Assembly (NCBI RefSeq): GCF_025465275.1
Contig: NZ_JAODNK010000153.1
Span: forward strand, 1-64,000
Direction: 5' to 3'
From: Nocardia sp.
Lineage (GTDB): Bacteria > Actinomycetota > Actinomycetes > Mycobacteriales > Mycobacteriaceae
DNA: 64,000 nt
Shown piece after piece: positions 45,699-54,288 of the stretch (position 1 is the first letter of the stretch; every line of letters begins with the position of its first letter). Under the pieces are notes generated by a model. The model was not told the origin of the DNA. It saw nothing but the letters and a program-made list of their open reading frames with translations, and made no database searches. Both the position numbers and the translations under genes were made by a program.

Positions 45699-48600
45699 AT
45701 GGCTGTCGAAATTGACATGAACGGAATTCCCCAGCTCGGATCGATCGGTGCGGCTGCGCAAGAAGCGGTTTCGGAGCACGCCGGTCCGCCGGCCGTAAAC
45801 CTCCCGCACGGATCGTTCCAAGCCTTCGACCAGCACGCGGGAATCGGCGAAACCGTCGACGTTCAGTCCACCAACCAAGCTGTCTTCCAGACCACTGGTG
45901 GCCAGGCCGGCTTCTCCGAGTACCAGAGCCAGACCGTCAACGAATCCCAGCACCTCGACACCCGCCCGGAACCGCGCGACCACAACAACTTCGGTCAGCA
46001 CGCAGGTTTCGACAACAACGCAGACTTCCGTGAGAGCGCTGACTTCAACCAGCACACCGCTTTCGGCGAGACCGGCGCCCTCCACGAGCACAATGGCTTC
46101 AACGAGCACCGCGATTTCAACCAGCACAATGGATTCGGCGAACACCACGACTTCCACGAACATGACGGTTTCAACCAGCAGACCGGTTTCGAGCAGCAGA
46201 CCGGTTTCGAGCAGGTCAGCGGATTCGACCAGCAGGTGAGTGGATTCGAACAGCAGATCGGCTTCGACCAGCAGGTCAACGAGTTCAACCAGCAGGTCAG
46301 CGGATTCGAACAGCAGATCGGCGGCTCCGACCAGTTCAGCGGGATCAACCAGCAGATCAGCGGGATCGAGCAGCAGTTCGGCTTCGACCAGAACGCCAGC
46401 GGGTTCGACCAGCAAGTCGGATTCGACCAGCAGACCCGATTCGACCAGAACGTCAGCTTCAACGAGAGCGAAACCTTCAACGAGAGCATCGGTTTCGACC
46501 AGCAGCAGTCCTTCCACGAACACGACGGCTTCAACCAAGGCATCGGTTTCGACCAGCGCGGGGGCTTCAACGAACGCGGTGACTTCAACCAGCACAACGG
46601 ATTCGGTGAGCACGAAGGATTCAACGAGCGCGGCGGTTTCGATGCAGGCGGCGGGATCGGCGAACGCGGCGGATTCGACCAGCGCGGCGGCTTCGACGGA
46701 CGCGGCGGGGTCGACCAGCGCGGCGGCTTCGATGGACGCGGCGGGGTCGATGAGCACGGCGGCGAAGGCCGACACTCGTGGCGCCCCGGCCAGCCCAACC
46801 CGGTTGGGCCGGAACACAATCCCGACGAACACGACGGCGGCCGCGACCGTGGCGGCGAGCACAACGGCCCCGGCAATCGCGGCGGCGAACACGGCCACCC
46901 GGGCGCACCCGTAGGCCCGGGCCAGCACGGTCGGCCCGGCGAGCACAACGGCGGCGGCGAACACGGACGTCCCGGCGCACCCGGCTCGGGGCAGCATGGG
47001 GAGCCCGGCCGACACGACGGCGGCGGCGAACACGGCCACCCCGGCGGACCTGTGAATCCCGGCGGACCCAACCGCGGTGGCGAACACGAGCATCCCGGCG
47101 CACCCGGCGGATCGGACCAGCACGGTCGGCCCGGCGAGCACAACGGCGGCGGCGAACACGGCTCCGGTTCGGGACAGCACGGGGAGCCGGGACGGCACAA
47201 CGGCGGCGGGGAGCACGGCGGACCCGTGAATCCCGGTGGACCCAACCGTGGAGGCGAACATGGGCATCCCGGGGCTCCCGGATCCGGCCAGCACAATGGC
47301 GGCGGCAATCGCGGTGGTGAGCATGGCCATCCCGGTGCGCCCGGCTCGGGAGTGAATCCCGGCGGACCGAATCGCGGAGGCGAGCACGGACATCCGGGTG
47401 CGCCCGGCTCGGGAGTGAATCCCGGCGGACCGAATCGCGGAGGCGAGCACGGACATCCGGGTGCTCCCGGGTCAGGCGAGCACGGGCGTCCCGGGGCTCC
47501 CGGCAATGGACAGCACGGGAACCCGGGCGGACCCAACGGTGGCGAACACAGCCACCCGGTCGCGCCCGGCGGACCGGGACAGCACAACCCCGGCGGACCT
47601 AACGACGGCGACCACGGGCACCCCGGAGCTCCCGGCGGATCAGGCCAGCACGGAAATCCCGGCGGACCTAACGGCGGCGATGACCACGGCCACCCCGGGG
47701 CACCCGGCGGATCAGGGCAGCTCGGGAACCCGGGGTCGGACAACGGCGGGGGCGAGCATGGCAATCCCGGTGCGCCGGGCGGACACAACGGTGGAGGCGA
47801 ACACGGCAATCCGGGTGCGCCTGGCGGATCGGGGCAGCCCGGGAATCCCGGGCAGCACGGTGGCGGCGGGGAGCATGGGCAGCCTGGTGCGCCGGGTGGG
47901 GTTGGGCAGCAGGGGAATCCGGGTCAGTCGGGGGTTGGCGGGCACGGCGGTTCGGGTGAGCACGGTTCGGGTGGGGCGCACGGTGGGATCGGGGCCGGCG
48001 GTTCGGTCGGGGTCGGCGGCGGGGAGCAGCACGGCGGTGTGGGTGAGCATGGGAATGGCGGGGCGGCCGGTGGATTCGGTGTAGGCGCCGGTGGGCATGC
48101 GGCCGGAGGTGTCGGGGTCGGCGTCGGGAATGCCGGGCACGACAACGGGTCTCATGGTGGCGCGGGGCAGCAGAGCTCGGGGCCGCAGGATTCCGGCGGG
48201 CAGAGCGAGCGGTTCGGAAACTCCTCGGGCGGCGACGACAGCCAGGGGCGGAGTGGATTCGCAAGCAATGCAGGCGTTTCCGGCGCAGGGTCGAATGAAT
48301 TGACGGGAGCCCACAGCGGGGGTGTGTCCCCCGGTGTCGGCCTGTCTTCCAACGCAGGACTTTCCGCCAACGCAGGCCTGTCCTCCGCCGGTGTTTCGTC
48401 CGGCGCAGGCTTGTCCGCCAACGCGGGCCTGTCCTCCGGAGCGGGTGCGTCGTCCGGCGTAGGCCTGACCTCAGGCGTTGCACCCTCTGGTGTGGGCCTG
48501 TCTACCAGCGGTGGCGCATCCTCCGGCGTAGGCCTGCCATCCGGCACCGGCCTGTCCACCAACGCGGGCCTGTCCTCCGGCAGCGGCGCGTCGTCCGGCG

Positions 48601-49862
48601 TAGGCCTGACCTCAGGCGTTGCACCCTCTGGTGTGGGCCTGTCTACCAGCGGTGGCGCATCCTCCGGTGTAGGCCTGTCCTCCGGCGGCGGCGCGTCCGG
48701 CGTGGGGTTGTCCTCCGGCGGCGGTGCGTCCGGCGTGGGGTTGTCCTCCGGCGCTGGCCTTTCGTCCGGCGCGGGGTTGGGGCAGGCGCCGGGGGCGTCG
48801 CTCGGACTGTCGAATTCGAGTGCCAATCTCAACTCGTCGGGCAATGTCGGTATCGCCCACTTCGGTCAGTCGGCGGCGTCGTCCGCTTCCGGGGTGGCCG
48901 CGGCGAATGCGGTCGCGCCGATCGCCGTTACTCCGGTGTCGGCGGGTGTACAGACGAGTGCTGCCGCACAGTCGATTTCGGGGACGGTGGCGCAGGCCGC
49001 GGCGGCTCCGCAGCCTGCCGCTGTCGCCAATTCCTTCTCCTTGACGAGTGGCTCGGTGCATCCGGTCACCGCGCCGGCGGCCGACCTCGGTGCGGCTTCG
49101 ACCGCACTGTCGCCGACCACCGGCGGTGCTGCGGCAGCACCGACCCACCTGGTGACCACCGCACCGGCGGCGCCTCAGCTCGGCGCGACCGCACCGGCGG
49201 GATCCCAGCTCGGCTCGACCACGACGGCCGGATCCCAGATCGGCTCGGCCGCACCGGAACCCGCTCACGCGGGAGTCACCGCACCCACCATTGCGGCCGG
49301 TGGCGGCGCGGCAGTGGCTGCCGGTGGCGCGGCGGTGGCGCCGCAAAGCGGTGCGCCCGCACCGGAACCCACGCATGCGCCGGTCACCGCTCCGACCACC
49401 GCGGCCGCGGCTCCCACCGCGGATCTGGGCACCAGCACAACGGCGGGCACCACCCCGCACGCCTCGGCCAATGCCGGCGCGCTGCTGTCGGGCAATTCGA
49501 CCACTGCCCCGACAACGTCCGCGGGCACAGCGAACCCCGCGGATGCCGCACACCCGGCAACCACCGCCCCGGCGGCCAGCGCTCCGGTCACCACAGTGGC
49601 CGCTGCTCCGGCACCGGCACCGGCCGCTGCACCGGCACCTGTGGATCACGTATCGGCCGCCACCACCGTCCACCCGGCCGATGCGACCACAGCGCATCCG
49701 GTCGATGTCACGGCGGCCGACCCCGGCGCGACCACCGATCACACCGGGTTGACCACCTCCGACGCCGGTCTGTCGACCGGACTGACCTCCGATCCGGGCG
49801 CGCTGACCCACAGCACGGTCGATACGAGTCACCCCACCACCACCACCGATCTGCACCACTGA
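45699..49862 (+). CDS. Giant repetitive Gly/Ala-rich protein in the iniB position (1387 residues)
   Basis: There is no signal peptide or membrane segment. Zones in order: residues 1-85, unique polar N-terminus; about 88-350, six-residue repeats of the type GF(D/N/E)(Q/E)(Q/H)x; about 360-760, collagen-like Gly/Pro repeats around GGEHGHPGAPG; 760-865, Gly/His-rich; about 866-1035, Gly/Ser/Ala repeats (GLSSGAGLS, ASSGVGL); 1035-1387, Ala/Thr/Pro-rich tail. The downstream dynamin genes iniA and iniC place it as an analogue of IniB, the glycine-rich protein of the isoniazid-induced iniBAC operon, but the standard IniB N-terminal domain is not recognisable and it is nearly three times longer. ATG 45699 has GAGGAA upstream. 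Long antisense frames here are composition artefacts. Confidence 0.85.
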   Translation: MAVEIDMNGIPQLGSIGAAAQEAVSEHAGPPAVNLPHGSFQAFDQHAGIGETVDVQSTNQAVFQTTGGQAGFSEYQSQTVNESQHLDTRPEPRDHNNFGQHAGFDNNADFRESADFNQHTAFGETGALHEHNGFNEHRDFNQHNGFGEHHDFHEHDGFNQQTGFEQQTGFEQVSGFDQQVSGFEQQIGFDQQVNEFNQQVSGFEQQIGGSDQFSGINQQISGIEQQFGFDQNASGFDQQVGFDQQTRFDQNVSFNESETFNESIGFDQQQSFHEHDGFNQGIGFDQRGGFNERGDFNQHNGFGEHEGFNERGGFDAGGGIGERGGFDQRGGFDGRGGVDQRGGFDGRGGVDEHGGEGRHSWRPGQPNPVGPEHNPDEHDGGRDRGGEHNGPGNRGGEHGHPGAPVGPGQHGRPGEHNGGGEHGRPGAPGSGQHGEPGRHDGGGEHGHPGGPVNPGGPNRGGEHEHPGAPGGSDQHGRPGEHNGGGEHGSGSGQHGEPGRHNGGGEHGGPVNPGGPNRGGEHGHPGAPGSGQHNGGGNRGGEHGHPGAPGSGVNPGGPNRGGEHGHPGAPGSGVNPGGPNRGGEHGHPGAPGSGEHGRPGAPGNGQHGNPGGPNGGEHSHPVAPGGPGQHNPGGPNDGDHGHPGAPGGSGQHGNPGGPNGGDDHGHPGAPGGSGQLGNPGSDNGGGEHGNPGAPGGHNGGGEHGNPGAPGGSGQPGNPGQHGGGGEHGQPGAPGGVGQQGNPGQSGVGGHGGSGEHGSGGAHGGIGAGGSVGVGGGEQHGGVGEHGNGGAAGGFGVGAGGHAAGGVGVGVGNAGHDNGSHGGAGQQSSGPQDSGGQSERFGNSSGGDDSQGRSGFASNAGVSGAGSNELTGAHSGGVSPGVGLSSNAGLSANAGLSSAGVSSGAGLSANAGLSSGAGASSGVGLTSGVAPSGVGLSTSGGASSGVGLPSGTGLSTNAGLSSGSGASSGVGLTSGVAPSGVGLSTSGGASSGVGLSSGGGASGVGLSSGGGASGVGLSSGAGLSSGAGLGQAPGASLGLSNSSANLNSSGNVGIAHFGQSAASSASGVAAANAVAPIAVTPVSAGVQTSAAAQSISGTVAQAAAAPQPAAVANSFSLTSGSVHPVTAPAADLGAASTALSPTTGGAAAAPTHLVTTAPAAPQLGATAPAGSQLGSTTTAGSQIGSAAPEPAHAGVTAPTIAAGGGAAVAAGGAAVAPQSGAPAPEPTHAPVTAPTTAAAAPTADLGTSTTAGTTPHASANAGALLSGNSTTAPTTSAGTANPADAAHPATTAPAASAPVTTVAAAPAPAPAAAPAPVDHVSAATTVHPADATTAHPVDVTAADPGATTDHTGLTTSDAGLSTGLTSDPGALTHSTVDTSHPTTTTDLHH
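45960..46755 (+). repeat. Hexapeptide-repeat coding region of the giant gene
   Basis: About 40 degenerate repeats of roughly 18 bases, encoding variants of GF-D/N/E-Q/E-Q/H-x, such as GFDQQV, GFEQQI, DFNQHN. The array grades into GGFDGRG-type repeats at its 3' end. Confidence 0.8.
47352..47477 (+). repeat. 63-base tandem repeat within the giant gene
   Basis: Two adjacent, almost identical 63-base units starting at 47352 and 47415, encoding a 21-residue unit that begins VNPGGPNRGG and ends GAPGSG. Looser copies of the same unit flank them from about 47040. Confidence 0.85.
48420..48674 (+). repeat. 141-base duplication within the giant gene
   Basis: A stretch of about 114 bases starting at 48420 recurs at 48561, offset 141 bases (47 codons), with only a few differences. 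It encodes the GLSS, ASSGVGLTSG and VAPSGVGLSTSGG blocks. Confidence 0.85.
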
Positions 49863-49870
49863 TCGCCGAT

Positions 49871-49901
49871 CCGGCCCGCCGCGTCCGACGCGGCGGGCCG
49901 G
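49871..49901 (+). terminator. Strong hairpin between the giant gene and iniA
   Basis: Perfect 12-base GC stem CCGGCCCGCCGC / GCGGCGGGCCGG (extended by two inner pairs) within the 74-base gap. No U-tract follows, so partial termination or mRNA stabilisation are both possible. Confidence 0.6.
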
Positions 49902-49936
49902 ACAGCACCCCGCCACTACGCATGAAAGGAAATGGT

Positions 49937-51712
49937 GTGACCGCGTCAAACCCGGCTTCCGCGAGGAAACTCTCCCCCTCGACCGATTCGATGACCACGC
50001 TGCTCGATGAGCTGCGGTCGGTGACCGATGCCGTCGGGCGAACCGATCTGTCGAACCGGCTGTTGTCGGCGCGGCAGCGGGTCAGCGATTCACGACTGCG
50101 CATCGTTGTCACCGGCCAGTCGAAGAAGGGCATCAGCTCGCTGGTCAACGCCCTGGTCGCGGCCGATGTGTGTGCCACGAATGTGGCTGCGCCGGAACGC
50201 AATCGTGGATCGAAGCCGGTGGCCGGTCCGGTGGTCGTCGAGTACGGCGAGTCGAAGTCCAAGAAGGTCAGCCAGGCGGGCCGGACCGAGGTGACCCTGC
50301 CGGTGGATCTGCTCGCCGAGGGTGTGGTGCTCATCGATATGCCGGGTGTCACCGGCGCCGGTTCCCGGCGCGCGACGGAGATCCTGTCGATGCTGCCCAC
50401 CGTCGACGCGGTGCTGTTCGTCTCCGATGCCAGCCAGGAGTACACCGCACCGGAAATCCGTTTCCTGCAACAGATTCACCAGCTCTGCCCGATGGTCGCG
50501 GGCGTGATCAACAAGATCGACAGCTATGTCCGCTGGGCCGATATCCAGAAGGCCGATCGCAAGCATCTCACCGATGCCGATCTCGATCTGCCGATCCTGC
50601 CCGTCTCCTCGGCCATGCACAAAACGGCGCATCGACTGGACGACCAGATGCTGGAGGTCGAATCCGGCATCCCGCAACTCGTGGCCTTCATTCGCAATCA
50701 CCTGGTCGCCCGGGCGGATGCGCTGGCCCGCGAATCGGTCGTCAACGATGTCCGAGTGGTCTCCGATCACGTTGCGCTGGCACTGAATTCCGAATTGACC
50801 GCCCTGCAGGACTCGGCGCGCAGCGCGGAACTCCTCGATCGCATTCGAGCCGCCCGCGACACCGCCGACGCACTGCGCAAGCGCACGGCGAATTGGCAGT
50901 ACGTCCTCGGCGACGGCATCACCGAGCTGACCGTCTCCGTCGAACATGATCTGCGGCACCGGCTGCGCGCCATTGTGCGCGAGGCCGAGGAGGAGATCAT
51001 GAAATCCGATCCAGCACGCCGATGGGAGGCGTTCGGCGAGCGGATCAATGGTCGGGTCTCGGCCGCGGTTGAAGACAATTTCATTCTGGCGCACCAGCTT
51101 TCGATCGATCTGGCGGGCAAGGTCGCCGACAAGTTCAGCGAGGACGGCAAGGTCCAGCTGCCGGCGCTCCCCGGCGCGGACACCGATTCCCTGCTCGGCC
51201 GGCTCGGTTCGGTGGAAGCGCTGGAGAGCGGCAAGGCCGGAGTTATCCAGCGCGCCATCACCAGCCTGCGCGGTTCGTACGGCGGCGTGCTGATGGTCGG
51301 CTTGGCCACGAGCCTGCTCGGACTCGCCCTGGTGAATCCGTGGTCGATCGGCGCGGGATTGCTGCTCGGCGCCAACACTTTCCGTGAGGATCACAAGACC
51401 CTCAAGGCCCGCCGCCGTTCCGAGGCAAGGCTCGCCGTGGCCCGACTCATGGACGAGGTCGTCTTCCAGGTCAGCAAGGAATCCAAGCAGCGCCTGCGCG
51501 ATGTGCAGCGCACCCTGCGCGACCACTTCACCACGGTGGCCGACGAAATGCTCCGCTCCGCAAGCGATTCCCTGCAGGCCGCGCAGGAGGCAGGCAATAC
51601 GCACGAGAGCCAGCGTGCGACCCGCATCGCCCAGGTCGAGGGCAATCTGAGCTATCTGCGTCAATTGCGCGTGCAGGCAGCAGGTTTGGTCCAGGCAGGA
51701 GAGGCACAGTGA
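49937..51712 (+). CDS. iniA: Dynamin-like GTPase IniA
   Basis: A bacterial dynamin-like protein of 591 residues. G1 region GQSKKGIS (residues 60-67) has Ile 66 where the invariant P-loop Lys should be. G3 is DMPG and G4 is NKID. A helical stalk follows, then a hydrophobic paddle near VLMVGLATSLLGLALVNPWS that would insert into membrane, and a final coiled helix. IniA in mycobacteria reshapes membranes and is induced by cell-wall inhibitors. The start GTG 49937 follows GAAAGGA by six bases (ATG 49922 is also in frame). The stop overlaps the iniC start. Confidence 0.9.
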   Translation: MTASNPASARKLSPSTDSMTTLLDELRSVTDAVGRTDLSNRLLSARQRVSDSRLRIVVTGQSKKGISSLVNALVAADVCATNVAAPERNRGSKPVAGPVVVEYGESKSKKVSQAGRTEVTLPVDLLAEGVVLIDMPGVTGAGSRRATEILSMLPTVDAVLFVSDASQEYTAPEIRFLQQIHQLCPMVAGVINKIDSYVRWADIQKADRKHLTDADLDLPILPVSSAMHKTAHRLDDQMLEVESGIPQLVAFIRNHLVARADALARESVVNDVRVVSDHVALALNSELTALQDSARSAELLDRIRAARDTADALRKRTANWQYVLGDGITELTVSVEHDLRHRLRAIVREAEEEIMKSDPARRWEAFGERINGRVSAAVEDNFILAHQLSIDLAGKVADKFSEDGKVQLPALPGADTDSLLGRLGSVEALESGKAGVIQRAITSLRGSYGGVLMVGLATSLLGLALVNPWSIGAGLLLGANTFREDHKTLKARRRSEARLAVARLMDEVVFQVSKESKQRLRDVQRTLRDHFTTVADEMLRSASDSLQAAQEAGNTHESQRATRIAQVEGNLSYLRQLRVQAAGLVQAGEAQ

Positions 51713-53169
51713 CCGGGCGAGAACTGACCGAGGCGTACCGCCTGATCCGTACGGCCCGTGCCGAATTCGGCCCGCGCTCCGGGTGCGCCGCCGAATTGGC
51801 CGCGTGCGAGCGCCGACTCGGCGAACCGCTGCGGGTGGCGCTGGCCGGCACCCTCAAGTCGGGTAAATCGACACTGCTCAATGCGCTGATCGGCGATGAG
51901 ATCGCGCCGACCGATGCCACCGAATGCACCCGCGTGGTGACCTGGTTCCAGCAATCGGCGACACCCCGTATCCAGCTCACCGCAGACGGCCGCCCGCGCC
52001 TGCTGCCGGTGCTGCGCACCGATGGCCAGCTCACCCTCGACCCGGGTGTCTCCGCCGACCGTGTCGAAAAGCTGGAGGTCTTCTGGCCTTCCTCGCTGCT
52101 CGACGATTTCACCATCATCGACACCCCCGGCACCTCGTCGAACTCTCGCGACGTCTCCGAACGCACCCTGGCACTGCTCGCCCCCGAGGACGGGACTTGC
52201 GAAGCGGACGCCATCGTCTACCTCATGCGCGATCTGCACGACACCGATGTCCAACTGCTGCAACATATTCAGGACCAGATGGCGACCGGCACCGGTCCGC
52301 TGGGCGTTGTCGGCGTACTGTCGCGAGCCGATGAGATCGACGGCGGCCACGGCGATCCGCTGGCGGCCGCCCACCGACTGAGCCGCGACCTGGCCGATGC
52401 GCCGGAACTACAGGGGCTGCACCAGAGCTTCATTCCGGTTTCCGGTCTGCTGGCCCTGCGCGGCCAAACGCTGCGCCAGGCCGAATTCACCATCCTGCGC
52501 GCCCTGGCATCGGTCCCCCGCAATGACCTCGACGCGGCCCTGATCTCGGTCACCCGCTTCACCGCGCCCACCAGCAATCTTCCGGTGACCGAGATTGACC
52601 GCACCCGTCTGGTCAATGCCTTCGGCCTGTTCGGTATTCGACTGGCCGTCTCCATGATTCACGCGGGCATTGCCGACGCACCGGCGCTGGCCGCCGAACT
52701 GCTGCGCCGCAGCGGCCTCGATGACCTGCGCCGCACTCTCAACAGCCAATTCGGCCAGCGCAATGAACAACTGAAAGCCCATTCCGCGATGGCATCGCTC
52801 AAACGCATTCTGGCCCGCCACCCGGCGAGCGAGGGGCTGTCCCGTCAGGTGGATCGCAGTCTCGCCGATACACATACCTTCACCGAGCTCCGGCTACTGT
52901 CCAGCATGCGCGCCACCCGACTGAGCGAACTCGACCGCGACCTCGCCACCCGGGTCCTCGGCGGCAAGGGTATCTCCGCACACCAGCGGCTCGGCCTGCC
53001 CGCGAACGCGGGTCCGGCGCAGCGGCGCGATGCCGCCCTGCGCGCAATCCGGGACTGGCGCAACCGACTCGACAATCCGCTGCTGGATCCGCTCACCGCC
53101 GCCACTTGCCGGGCCGTTGCCCGGAGTTGCGAATCCATTGTCGAAGACAGCCGGACCGCGATTCGGTAG
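51709..53169 (+). CDS. iniC: Dynamin-like GTPase IniC
   Basis: A 486-residue dynamin-like GTPase with a canonical P-loop GTLKSGKSTLLNAL, switch region TECTR, G3 motif DTPG (FTIIDTPGTSSN) and a G4-like SRADEID. The length matches mycobacterial IniC (about 490). There is no obvious membrane paddle, so it may work as a hetero-partner of IniA. The GTG start overlaps the iniA TGA (GTGA), indicating coupled, probably equimolar, translation. It converges with a small secreted-protein gene 11 bases downstream. Confidence 0.93.
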   Translation: MTGRELTEAYRLIRTARAEFGPRSGCAAELAACERRLGEPLRVALAGTLKSGKSTLLNALIGDEIAPTDATECTRVVTWFQQSATPRIQLTADGRPRLLPVLRTDGQLTLDPGVSADRVEKLEVFWPSSLLDDFTIIDTPGTSSNSRDVSERTLALLAPEDGTCEADAIVYLMRDLHDTDVQLLQHIQDQMATGTGPLGVVGVLSRADEIDGGHGDPLAAAHRLSRDLADAPELQGLHQSFIPVSGLLALRGQTLRQAEFTILRALASVPRNDLDAALISVTRFTAPTSNLPVTEIDRTRLVNAFGLFGIRLAVSMIHAGIADAPALAAELLRRSGLDDLRRTLNSQFGQRNEQLKAHSAMASLKRILARHPASEGLSRQVDRSLADTHTFTELRLLSSMRATRLSELDRDLATRVLGGKGISAHQRLGLPANAGPAQRRDAALRAIRDWRNRLDNPLLDPLTAATCRAVARSCESIVEDSRTAIR

Positions 53170-53180
53170 CCGGACGGGTT

Positions 53181-53612
53181 TCAGTAAACGCTGTAGAACT
53201 CGCGAGCCAGCGTGAAGCCGTGGCCGGTGCTGCCGTCGGCGCATTCGACGAACCGCGTGGTGACATTGCACGCCAGCGTGCCCTGCCGGACCTGCTGACC
53301 GTAATCGACTACGCGAGAATGGAAGTCGACAGGCTGATCGGTGTGACAGTTGATCTGCGCGAAGGCGCCGTCCTGTTCGGAGAACACGTCGCCGTACGCG
53401 CCGTGGCAGTTGGCCGGCACCGCCGGCTGGGCATAGCTGTGGTCCCTGATCTCGCACACCGCACCGTGCGGGCCGACTAGGCAGCCGATATTCCCGGACG
53501 GCGTGACGAACTGATCGAGTTGCGCGGCATTCGCCGGTGCCACGCTGAGGGCGAGGGCCGTGGTGGCCGCCGCGACGGCACACAGGACGGTCGAAAAGTA
53601 TGTCGCTTTCAT
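53181..53612 (-). CDS. Secreted DUF6636-type protein
   Basis: A 143-residue exported protein: signal peptide ATYFSTVLCAVAAATTALAL ending SVAPANA-A, then the domain opening FVTPSGNIGCLVGPHGAVCE typical of DUF6636, and more cysteines (ANCHGAYG, INCHTD, LACNVTTRFVECAD) likely forming disulphides. The ending GFTLAREFYSVY is also family-like. No function is known. It is transcribed towards iniC and ends 11 bases from it. Confidence 0.85.
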   Translation of the reverse strand: MKATYFSTVLCAVAAATTALALSVAPANAAQLDQFVTPSGNIGCLVGPHGAVCEIRDHSYAQPAVPANCHGAYGDVFSEQDGAFAQINCHTDQPVDFHSRVVDYGQQVRQGTLACNVTTRFVECADGSTGHGFTLAREFYSVY

Positions 53613-53734
53613 GACTTCGGAGTCTTTCTCGGGTGCTCGATGAGGGTGTCCCCATGCTGTTCCCGCCCGGTTTCAAAACCCTTACGCCCGGCTTGTCAAC
53701 AGGCAGTCCGGAAAACGAACCGACCGGGCCGAAG

Positions 53735-53764
53735 TTGACAATCCCACCGAGCACGCTCAACATT
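53735..53764 (+). promoter_or_regulatory. Promoter of the M-box leader
   Basis: A consensus -35 TTGACA (53735-53740) and an AACATT -10-like hexamer at 53759-53764 (18-base spacing). Transcription would start at about 53771, at the 5' edge of the riboswitch. Confidence 0.55.
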
Positions 53765-53772
53765 GCCGAGTC

Positions 53773-53946
53773 AGCACCTCGCTAGGCGAGGCTCCTGTAC
53801 GAACACAGGCCACTGATCCGACGACGTCGAGAGACGCCCAGGGTTAGGACAGATCAGCCCGGATTAAGGGTTGATCCAAAGTGGCTTCCCCGGGCCGCGA
53901 GCCCCCGGATACGTCGTACAGTGCCGAAGCTCTGACGAGAGGGGTG
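53773..53946 (+). ncRNA. M-box (ykoK-type) magnesium riboswitch
   Basis: The conserved M-box blocks are present in the right order and spacing: GCTAGGCGAGGCTCCTGTA near 53780, GAGACGCCCAGGGT near 53831, ACAGATCA near 53850, and GTACAGTGCCGAAGCTCT near 53917. They match the Bacillus mgtE M-box (TAGGTGAGGCTCCTGTA ... AGACGCC ... ATACAGTGCTAAAGCTCT) that I recall, and mycobacterial M-boxes. CACCTCG near 53776 can pair with CGAG-GGGGTG near 53936 to close P1. The M-box senses Mg2+ and lowers expression when it is abundant. It lies upstream of an NRAMP-family gene. Confidence 0.95.
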
Positions 53947-53977
53947 CAGGGCTACGCCTTTGCGCGTGGCCGTGTTT

Positions 53978-54045
53978 CCCCCTTGCCCGCGCGGTCTGAC
54001 GCGACGAGTTTCACGACGTCCTCGTGCGTCACGGCGGCAAGGAGG
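53978..54045 (+). promoter_or_regulatory. Candidate expression platform: anti-Shine-Dalgarno pairing
   Basis: CCCCCTTGCC (53978-53987) can pair with GGCAAGGAGG (54036-54045), nine of ten bases, hiding the Shine-Dalgarno of the leader peptide. Between them, GACGC-GACGAG (from about 53999) can pair with CTCGT-GCGTC, forming the inner hairpin. This could be the switch controlled by the M-box. Confidence 0.55.
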
Positions 54046-54058
54046 TGAGGGGCGACAC

Positions 54059-54142
54059 ATGAGTTCCGGCGATAGTCCGTATCCGAGTACGGATTTCCGA
54101 TTCGTCTCGTCCCCGGCTTGCCGCATTTCGGTAATCGGCTGA
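54059..54142 (+). CDS. Leader peptide (27 residues) between M-box and transporter
   Basis: ATG 54059 is preceded by AAGGAGGTGA, a near-perfect match to the anti-Shine-Dalgarno, ten bases before the start. The peptide begins MSSGDSPYPSTDFRF and ends RISVIG with three prolines, and stops at 54142, 146 bases before the transporter start. No family is recognisable. Leader peptides also act in Mg2+ transporter control in enterobacteria (mgtL), so a translational-coupling or attenuation role is plausible but unproven. Confidence 0.6.
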   Translation: MSSGDSPYPSTDFRFVSSPACRISVIG

Positions 54143-54288
54143 CCCGCAAGCACATTCGACCCTCCGGCGCATTGCCGGCGGTGTGGTAGGCGTGCGCCGC
54201 GAGCAGCTTCGGTATGCCCGAAATCGCTAGGTGACCGGGTTGATTCCGCACGCCCGCAACACCTGATGTCGAAAGCGAGGGAATGGTT

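Noticed and set aside
45681..47809. Two minus-strand frames of about 600 codons opposite the giant gene
   Set aside because: Low-complexity mirror images of the repeats (Val/Glu- or Pro/Cys-rich); no ribosome site; the plus frame has a good start and the operon context.
45960..49000. CRISPR-like array suggested by regular repeats
   Set aside because: The repeats are in-frame protein-coding units without unique spacers of constant length; no cas genes nearby.
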